Source: Rodentolepis nana
Taxonomy: Eukaryota; Platyhelminthes; Cestoda; Cyclophyllidea; Hymenolepididae
Assembly: GCA_900617975.1 (NCBI GenBank)
Contig: UZAE01012205.1
Span: 1 to 31,103, forward strand
Length of the DNA: 31,103 bases
Direction of reading: 5' to 3'
Shown: in pieces, positions 24,357 to 31,103 of the stretch
How positions within the stretch are numbered: position 1 is the stretch's first letter
Layout of the letters: each line of letters begins with the position of its first letter
The notes under the pieces: model-generated
What the model was told of the DNA's origin: nothing
Database searches by the model: none
What the model saw: the letters and a program-made list of their open reading frames with translations, nothing else
Position numbers and translations under genes: made by a program

Positions 24357-24794
24357 TGTGGGACACGTTATCGCTGTGTGCGTGCCAGGATTGGGAGGTG
24401 CGGCCGTACAACTCTGTGTGCAGGGACCGTACGATTGGGAGGTGCGGCCGTACAACTCTGTGTGCAGCGACCAGGAGGTGCAGCCGTACAACTCTGTGTG
24501 CAGCGACCGTACAACCAGGTGCGGCCGTACAACTCTGTGTGCAACGACCGTACAAACAGTGACCAATCATTAACCTCTGTTTAACCTAATCCCCCATCCT
24601 GATCATGAGTAGCTCCATACATGTATACTTTATCCGCAAAACACCCACTGGATGAACGTGCCCCGTACTACACGTCTGTTTCCTTCATAGCTGGGCTATA
24701 GCTTAGCTTGTTCTTGGAGTCTAGCTAGATGTAGGAGAAGCTGCCACAGAGATTTCTGAGTCAGTCAGGCTTTACTAGGTAGCAAACCGCTACA
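24357..24794 (+). mobile_element. LTR-like repeat, copy d with internal expansion (family B)
   Basis: Termini TGTGGGACACG and ACCGCTACA, with a perfect 4-bp flanking duplication AAAT (24353-24356 and 24795-24798). It is 438 bp long against 344 bp in the close relative at 26649; the excess is a tandem array at 24397-24555. The would-be AATAAA is mutated (GGATGAAC). Both ends and the duplication are intact with no internal retrotransposon genes, so it reads as a solo LTR. Confidence 0.65.
24397..24555 (+). repeat. GC-rich minisatellite, 4 units, inside LTR-like copy d
   Basis: Four imperfect direct repeats of a core that begins GGTGCGGCCGTACAACTCTG, at about 24397, 24441, 24477 and 24518, with spacings of 44, 36 and 41 bp. 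The copy at 26649 has one such unit, so the array expanded within this LTR. Several short overlapping open frames here, on both strands, are only the repeat read in different frames. Confidence 0.9.
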
Positions 24795-24798
24795 AAAT

Positions 24799-26648
24799 AA
24801 TCCGTAAGCAACAGGCATGGAACTCATTAAAGCAGTTTTCGCATTAACTCATGTTGAAAGCAAATAATTTAATTGAGCCTTAACAAAGAGAAAGAAAATT
24901 ATAACATTTTGAAATAAAACAACGAAGTAAATTGCCCGATTGTTTCGAAAATGCGTTTTTTTGTGATAATCCCGAATTGCCATTGAAAATCACATTTATT
25001 TTAAGTACTTTACTTGAGATATGAAAAACCAAAAGCACATGATTTATTCTTTTAAGAAAGACTCGTTTATTTTCCAGACTTTATTTTCGTACATTGCACG
25101 ACATATTGGAAATAGTTTATATAATTCTACCCAATACCAAAATAGAAAATCGTTGGAATTTTGAGCAGTGCGTTAGCAAATAAAATTGTGAAGGTAAACA
25201 GCAATACTTTTTAAAAATGGACTTCACTTGAATTTGTGCGCCGTTAAGAAAGCCGAGACGATAGTATGCTCTTGCTCGATCGGAGCAAAGCAGAAAACTG
25301 TGCACTCAACAGCTCTCTTCTGGGATCTCTACGTCGTCGTGTTTTCTAGAAATCTCTCGAACACACACAGAGCGACTTAAAGATGACATCCTGCTACCCG
25401 TTGGGTAGGGAGCAGGTGCGGTTGTGAGTGCAAAGACCTCTCAGCCAGATGCCAATTATTAGTTCCTCCATTGTCTTACAAACCCACGGTTAGACAAACA
25501 CAATCTAAGCAGACTTTCCATACCGTGGGTATGTTTCCTCTATATTATTATTGAGGGGGGGGGGCATTCTTGCCACAAAAATTACTGGAAAAAAGTCAAG
25601 TCTCGTTTCCTCAAGCTTGACTTTCAGTTTGTTAAACGTTTCATTTCTCTAAGTTGAATTGCTATTAACTGATCTATAAATATGTTTTCAACATTTATAA
25701 GAACTCAGTTGTGAGTGTTGCGACAACGAGGAAGTTTATTTCTAGAAAAAGCGTCAGTTTATTTATGATGTTAGGGACGAAGTTGTCGCAGAAAGCAATT
25801 TGTTTGTGGTTTCTAAAGGAATTTTTATGAGGAGTTTCTATTTCTACAGATTAAGTATTGTTCGTACTATTTATTAGGTTCCTCGCCAATTTTTTGCTGG
25901 ATCCATTAACGATGTCTGTTAAAACTAGAACAAATATTAATTACTATGTACTGCAAAATAGTTTGTCTGAAGGGTGCAAACTATTCGAGTAAGTTAACAA
26001 ACAAAATAAAATCAATAGAAAGTACTGGTTTAGTTAGAAAATCATAAAAGATTTTCGAAATATTGCATGCTGGTTACCAGATCACAACTCGTTTAAACAA
26101 TAAGACACTCCTATTCCTGTTTCAATTTTTTCATTTATAATTTTTCTCGCCTATTCTTTTCAATATTCATGGACACCTATTCAGATAGCAGAAGATTTGC
26201 CATTACATAGCCACCCTGAGTTCAAATAAACTAACGTTTATACAGTATGCAAATACCACTGCGTCCTGAGATTCATACGAGTATATTCTACTATCAAAAT
26301 TATATGATCATATTAGAATTAAATTAAGCTCTGATTTATTACTTGGTACTTATGTGTATTCCTCCCTTTTCATACCCGATAAATTCTGTATTTTTGGCAG
26401 GTCAATACATTGGTTACCGGTATTACAACATTCAGAGTGATGCGTTGAACAATTCCATCAGCCAACAATGTAAGGCCATCTTTACTGTTTTTCAGTGCAG
26501 AATTTTATCTCCAAGTGGCAACAGTTGAATATTTCGACCATTTGGGATATTCCAAAGTTGGGAAGAGTGAAGCAAGTTCATAAAATATTTAGCAGGAACA
26601 TCGGCACTCAATTTGCCATTATTAGTTTGATTTTTATTAGATATGATA
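24799..26648. other. Intergenic, mostly featureless; one LTR fragment
   Basis: AT-rich interval without a supportable gene. It contains the short family B fragment near 25395-25490 and a G run near 25555-25563. A 61-codon frame at 26343-26528 (+) has no recognisable domain. Confidence 0.5.
25395..25490 (+). mobile_element. Fragment of LTR-like repeat (family B)
   Basis: The blocks GTAGGGAGCAGGTGCGGTTG and AGTTCCTCCATTGTCTTACA resemble the middle of copy c (GTAGGGAGTAAGTGCGGTCG and AGTCCTCCCTTGGCTTATCA). Both ends are lost, so limits are approximate. Confidence 0.4.
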
Positions 26649-26992
26649 TGTGGGACACGTTATCGCTCTGTGCGTCATCGTATGCCTGCATGTCTGCTCG
26701 CCAGGATTGGGAGGTGCGGCCGTACAACTCTGTGTGCAGTGATCGTACAAACAGTGACCAACCCTTAACCTCTGTTTAACCTAATCCCCCATCCTGATCA
26801 TGAGTAGCTCCCTGCGTGTACACACTTTATCCGCAATACCCATACTGAATAAACGTGCTCCTTGCTACACGTCTGTTTCCTTTATAGCTGGGCTATAGCT
26901 TAGCTTGTTCTGGGAGTCTAGCTAGATGTTGGAGAATTTGCCATCGAGATTTCTGAGTCAGTCAGGCTTTACTAAGGTAGCAATCAGCTACA
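26649..26992 (+). mobile_element. LTR-like repeat, copy e (family B)
   Basis: Termini TGTGGGACACG and ATCAGCTACA, 344 bp, AATAAA at 26848-26853, and a single unit of the repeat that is expanded in copy d. Flanking bases are GATA (26645-26648) and GATG (26993-26996), a 3-of-4 match consistent with an aged 4-bp duplication. Sequence is very close to copy d and to the right part of copy b, defining one subfamily. Confidence 0.62.
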
Positions 26993-27139
26993 GATGCTTC
27001 AATTTGAATTGGCCCTGCTCCTTGAAACGTTAAGTGAATTAAATCCATTGAGCCTTATTTAGCTTGTGAGGAACACAACTTTATCATGGCAAAAGCAAAG
27101 GTCTCATGATCAACCAACGATCATGCTAGGATGCGCATA
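26993..27139. other. Spacer between two LTR-like copies
   Basis: No gene; the boundary with the diverged copy to the right is unclear. Confidence 0.4.
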
Positions 27140-27321
27140 TTATGACTAATTTCCATCTCTGTAAACACACCATAAAAAACATCTGCTCCACTTGGCACGC
27201 CTGTTTCCTCCATAGCTTTGTGGTAGCTTAGCTAATTCTATGAGTTTTGCCAAACATTCGGGAAACTGCTATAGAGTTTACTGAGTATATTCAAGGCTTA
27301 CTAGTACAGCAATCTGATACA
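27140..27321 (+). mobile_element. LTR-like repeat, 5'-truncated or diverged copy f (family B)
   Basis: The right part is recognisable: CCTCCATAGCTTTGTGGTAG, then AGTACAGCAATCTGATACA as the terminus. It is closest to copies a and c rather than b, d and e. The mariner remnant starts immediately after its final base. Confidence 0.5.
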
Positions 27322-28150
27322 GGCTCCAATTTTTCAAGATATGTACACTTATTACGTCTGTTCGCAGCTNATTTTTGCCGAGTAACCAAAGATGTGTGGG
27401 GCCTTGCGTTATCATGATGGAAAACAACACCCTTCCGATTTGATAATGTCGGCCGCTTATCTTCAATTGCATCCTTCACTTATTCGAGTTCTTCAACATA
27501 CACATTTGAATTTATCGTTTGGTTCTGCGGCATGAGTTCAAAATACAAAATTCCTTTGTGATCCCACCAGACTATTGACAGCATAATCTTTTTTTGGTGA
27601 ATCTCTGCTTTTGATACTGTTTGGGCTGGTTGATCTTGCTTCACCCATGATCTCTTGCGAGTAACATTGTTATAAACTATCCACTTTTCGTCGCCAGTAA
27701 CTAGGTTCTTCAGAAATGGATCATTCTCATTGCGTTTCAGTAGCGAATCACAGATGCTAATCCGTTGCGTCAAATGAATTTCCTTTAACTGGTGAGGGAT
27801 CCATAAATCAAGTTTCTTGACATAACCAAGGGTTATGTCAATTTTTTTTCAATGCATGTATGCGACACATTGAGCTTCTCTGCAATATCTCGTGTTGTGC
27901 TGTGACGAATTGAATCGATAATGGCCTTGATATGGGTTTCATCCACTTCGACTGGGTGGCCAGATCGTTGTGAATTTGTCAGTAAAAAATCACCGGAACG
28001 AAATCTTTCAAACCAATTTCGACACTGCCTTTCTTTTAAGGCTTCATCTCCATATACGGCACATAACTTCTTTTGTGCTTGCGATGCGTTCTTGCCTTTT
28101 CGGAAGTAATACAATAAAATGTGTCGGAAGTGCACGTCCCGTTCTTTCAT
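27322..28150 (-). pseudogene. Mariner transposase pseudogene (mellifera-like), truncated
   Basis: Reading on the minus strand from ATG at 28150. The N-terminal helix-turn-helix region includes YYFRKGKNASQAQKK, RNWFERFRSGDF and RSGHPVEVDE. The frame breaks near 27833-27850, where an A-run indel gives EKKLT-stop, and resumes as YVKKLDLWIPHQLKEIH. The first catalytic Asp is in VTGDEKW and the second in HHDNARPHTS. A TAA lies between them at about 27479. The third catalytic Asp (the PDLAPSDY region of this family) and the C-terminus are missing, and an undetermined base (N) sits at 27370. With a frameshift, a stop and a truncation it cannot encode active transposase. Subfamily assignment rests on remembered similarity of these motifs. 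Inverted terminal repeats were not identified. Confidence 0.9.
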
Positions 28151-28803
28151 TTTTAAATTGGGATAAAAACAAAACTAAAGAACTAAACAAAAAAATTTTT
28201 TACTAATTAACCTAGAAGCTCATACAGTAAGAAAAAAATATAGGTTAGATGCTCTGGCCACGTTAACAAAACAAAAGAAAGTATAGAGTGAATCTGTCAA
28301 CAAAAACGGCAATGACTTAGTTACCCACGCAATAAATCGCAATTCCTAATGAATGAGAGTATTAAATTACAATTTTGATAAATTGCTTTATTTACCATTC
28401 AGCTGTGCATAAATAAATAATTAATTTAAACACAAGGCATTTGATTGTTTTATTTTCAATAATCAGAATTTCATATCGCAATATAAATGGCACTATTGCG
28501 TTGTGCGTATTACCCCAAGCAATCAGCTTTCTAAAAACAAATCGATAATTTTAGTTTTTATCTTTAAATTTCGACCTTCAAACGCGCTTAACCATAGCTA
28601 TTTAAACCAGGTGAAACTCAATTGTATGAATTGAAAGAGTTAGCCACTTCAAATTTGTTCAAAGCAATCACACATTTGGTGTACTTGATTTCCGTAATAT
28701 ATTACAATTTTCCTTCTACTCCTAATAAACCGTTCTGGAACTGAGTTCGCATTAAACAGAAGTCAAAAATAATATATATAAGTAATGATCTAGTATTTCC
28801 CAC
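28151..28803. other. Intergenic, no gene seen
   Basis: AT-rich. The first ~100 bp probably include the mariner 5' untranslated part (GTTTAGTTC-type sequence on the minus strand). No other gene or repeat-family copy was found. Confidence 0.5.
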
Positions 28804-28809
28804 TTTATT
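28804..28809 (-). terminator. Candidate poly(A) signal of the CAP gene
   Basis: TTTATT on the plus strand, which is AATAAA on the coding strand, about 104 nt beyond the TAA stop at 28913-28915. Confidence 0.45.
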
Positions 28810-28912
28810 GATCAAATTTTAAGGCAACAAGGAGAAAACAAGCCCAGAATGTATGACCGAGTTCAAGTTCTGTCAGCTTTGGAGACATAACGGCAACGCC
28901 AGCTAGTTCATC

Positions 28913-30114
28913 TTATCTTGACTTGCTAGCCTGAAGGCATTGGTGGCGATGACAAGTGGATCGTTCTGGACACTGGGAACAGCTTCCTCCCTCAAGATAG
29001 GGCTTCTCACCATCCGGAAGGAGGCTAAATTTATTAAAAAGCAATACATTTTTATGTTGCATTTGCGTCAAGCATGCCATTGCATTAGTGTTGCTCTGTT
29101 TACACTTACGCAACTTCGTAAGCACAACTAAAGATGTAGAAGGGCTTTTTATCTTTTGTCAATTTGCCGTCGCATTTTTTCTTTGCACATCCGAAGCTAG
29201 TGCTATGCGCCCAAATAAGCTGAAATTTATTAGAATTGCAATTATTTGTAAATATAGCAGTCGCAATAACCAAAGGCTAGATCCCATTAGAATTGAATTA
29301 AATTTTTGTTCCCTAATTAGTAGTTTAGCAATTGGGATGAATATGGTCGTATAAGTGAAGATCATTAACAATACGAAACAGCTCACATTATAAACCAACC
29401 GTAAAAAGGAAATGTAAGTGCCCTAACTCCACAAACTAGTTACTCTTTGGCAGTAAAGGAAAGAAAGTCGCTTTCAATTTAGTGGAGGGTGTTTGCTCGA
29501 CCATGAAAAACGCATTAATTAAAAGCCGACCATACGCTGTTTCGAACACCAAATTTTCTCCATAAGCAGTAACTTATCTATTGACTGAAATTTCAATGGG
29601 ATAAATTGCATGGGCAAATTGATTTTAACAATCTTGATCCCAACGAAGTAATCAGTTAAAAATTCTTACTCGCGGGTAGTTTAGACACTGTCCTGAACAT
29701 GAGTTAGTATTGTAATTGTACAATTTTTTCTCTGCCACCCACATATTTGTCATTTCCATCACTGTAGGTGGTTTCGCATTAGTGGAGATGGGCATTGTTG
29801 CAACAGTTTGAAAATACTTTGGATCCTTATTTGGTTCTGGAAACTCCTTGGTACATTTTCTTACCCAATTTTCAGCCTCTTGTTGCATATCATAAGAATA
29901 ACTCTAGAAGGAGATAGATGATTTGGATGATTTTTTAACTTACTAGCACTCTCATATCTGCGGCTGTGGGACGAACATTTTCTCTTATTTTCTTATGAAA
30001 CTCAAGAAGTTCCGCGCGTTCTGCCCACGATGGTTCTTCGGAAAGCGAAATTTTCACACCCACTGAAACGCAAAGCAACACCGCCACACCCACCTTAAAA
30101 CGAAGACGTTCCAT
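28913..30114 (-). CDS. Secreted CAP-superfamily (CRISP/GLIPR-like) protein, 4 exons
   Basis: Minus-strand exons I assemble: 30114-29944, 29903-29670, 29219-29110 and 29024-28913. All introns are GT-AG, phases match (0, 0, 2), and the product is 208 residues. A signal peptide is evident (residues 1 to ~25, hydrophobic VGVAVLLCVSVGV). The CAP domain starts with LLEFHKKIRENVRPTAADM (~36-54). It continues through QQEAENWVRKC, EMTNMWVAEKK and CSGQCLNYPR to LIWAHSTSFGCA (136-147) and FYIFSCAY (162-169). The C-terminus GEKPYLEGGSCSQCPE with C187, C190, C196 and C201 matches the hinge of CRISP-type proteins. CAP proteins are extracellular and disulfide-rich; some are venom or salivary components, but nothing here indicates tissue or activity. 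The classic GHYTQVVW block and the CxYxPxGN block are both degenerate. Intron 1 is only 40 nt. Which relative it is closest to is open. Confidence 0.87.
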
Positions 30115-30148
30115 CCTGTAATTGAGTGAAATTGAGCAAAGGTGACGG

Positions 30149-30155
30149 TTTTATC
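30149..30155 (-). promoter_or_regulatory. Possible TATA box of the CAP gene
   Basis: GATAAAA on the coding strand, about 35-40 nt upstream of the ATG at 30114, with initiator-like TCACT ~25 nt downstream. It implies a very short 5' UTR. The CAG just before the start codon could instead be a splice acceptor from an upstream non-coding exon. Confidence 0.3.
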
Positions 30156-30790
30156 CCATATTCCATGTGCAGTGACCATAAAGGGTAAAAAATGAGTTTT
30201 TCTAGGCCCATAAAGTACACATTTTTGGTAAGGATATATTTCTTTACTACAAGTACTAATTGGGTTGCAGTTAGCCAGAAAGTAAAGTGTAAATTAGGAG
30301 TACTTACGGTGCCGTTAAATTGAAAGTCCTTAATAATGCAAAAACGAGAAGAAGTAGATTAAAATAAAATATTTCAATGATTTTTTAACTACAAAACCCG
30401 AAAACTTGAAGACCAGTTAGTTCAATAGGAGGAGTAGAGTAAAATTTGGGCAATCGGGATTAAAGAAGCCGCCGCTGATCGGTCATATCAGTCCCATTTT
30501 GGCAATGTGATTGACAAAAAAATCTCTAAGCGTCAACAGCCTTGAGCAATGCTTTACTACACAGGTAGGCTTCACCCGCTGAATTTTGATATGAGTTTGA
30601 AGGTTACGTAATTGCTATTGACTCTAATGAGAGTGAAACTTTAATTTGGTTTCTGTAAAGCAAAAGTCAATTCATATTAGTCTCGTTTGTGCTTGACACC
30701 TTTATGATTTTGAGGCGAGTAAAATATTGCTGACAAAAGGCATATTTCGCAACGGTTATATTTCATGCGATATTTTCTACTTTCTTTGAC
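30156..30790. other. Intergenic, no gene seen
   Basis: Upstream flank of the CAP gene up to the LINE fragment. No coding frame or repeat-family copy recognised. Confidence 0.5.
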
Positions 30791-31103
30791 TTCCACTTAT
30801 CTCGAAATGACGTTTCACACAAAGCTAACGTGGAAAGTCACATTGCTAAAATAGAAGAACGAATCTCCTATAGACTGAATGTAATGAAGCGTCTTGCTGG
30901 TAGCGCATGGGGCTGTGCACGCTCAACTCTCAACACCACTTACAAGATGTTTATTCAGCCAATAATGTTGTATTGCTGTGAGCCACTCATTACAGCCACA
31001 GAGGTGACTCTCAAACCCCTCGAGAAGGCACACAACCAAGCATTACGACTAATTACTGGAGGGATAGAATCAACACCCATTGATGCAATGCTCCTAGTTA
31101 CAG
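30791..31103 (+). pseudogene. LINE (non-LTR retrotransposon) reverse-transcriptase 3' fragment, continues off window
   Basis: The plus-strand translation gives STYLEMTFHTKLTWK in one frame. It then continues in the next frame as SHIAKIEERISYRLNVMKRL, followed by LAGSAWGCARSTLNTTYKMF, QPIMLYCCEPLITA and ALRLITGGIESTPIDAMLLV, still open at the window edge. This is the region after the catalytic palm, leading toward RNase H, of jockey-type arthropod LINE polyproteins. A one-base loss near 30831-30836 causes the frame change, so the copy is dead. The upstream RT catalytic motifs are absent, consistent with 5' truncation typical of LINE insertions. Family naming is from remembered similarity. Confidence 0.8.

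Noticed and set aside
24223..24584. Several overlapping Cys/Arg/Val-rich open frames on both strands
   Set aside because: Produced by the four-unit minisatellite in LTR-like copy d, read in different frames; not a repetitive protein gene.
24336..24584. Possible CRISPR-like array of direct repeats
   Set aside because: Spacings are unequal, the units run almost head to tail, the context is a eukaryotic LTR, and there are no unique spacers.
27921..28206. Plus-strand open frames opposite the mariner gene
   Set aside because: Antisense shadows of the transposase reading frame.

Overview
This is eukaryotic, almost certainly arthropod, nuclear DNA. It is AT-rich and gene-sparse, its two genes are split by short GT-AG introns, and it is crowded with mobile-element remnants: a mariner-type DNA transposon, a LINE reverse-transcriptase tail, SINE-like and LTR-like repeats. 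The lineage cannot be fixed from the sequence alone.

Layout. Positions 1-18000 contain no gene I can defend. Their main content is seven dispersed copies of one ~300 bp SINE-like element, each flanked by a 9-14 bp target-site duplication. Two weak coding-like remnants lie at 10.8-11.3 kb and 12.1-13.2 kb. From 18386 to 23197 (+) lies a complete eight-exon gene for a SMYD4-type protein (TPR, MYND zinc finger, SET domain, post-SET cysteines; 740 residues when spliced). Its large third intron carries a double LTR-like insertion. From 23.5 to 27.3 kb the gene's downstream flank is a cluster of same-orientation LTR-like repeats, one with an internally expanded minisatellite. Next to the last of these is a dead, truncated mariner transposase gene on the minus strand (27322-28150). 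From 30114 down to 28913 (minus) lies a four-exon gene for a secreted CAP-superfamily protein of 208 residues, with a 40-nt first intron. The window ends inside a frameshifted LINE reverse-transcriptase fragment (30791-31103, +).

The two real genes are unrelated: one is a probable lysine methyltransferase, the other a secreted Cys-rich protein. They read toward each other, separated by the repeat cluster and the mariner remnant. I found no coordinated system, tRNA, rRNA or CRISPR. The most informative new material is the pair of repeat families, whose boundaries and target-site duplications can be read directly here, and the exon-level reconstruction of the two genes, which single-frame ORF calling breaks up.
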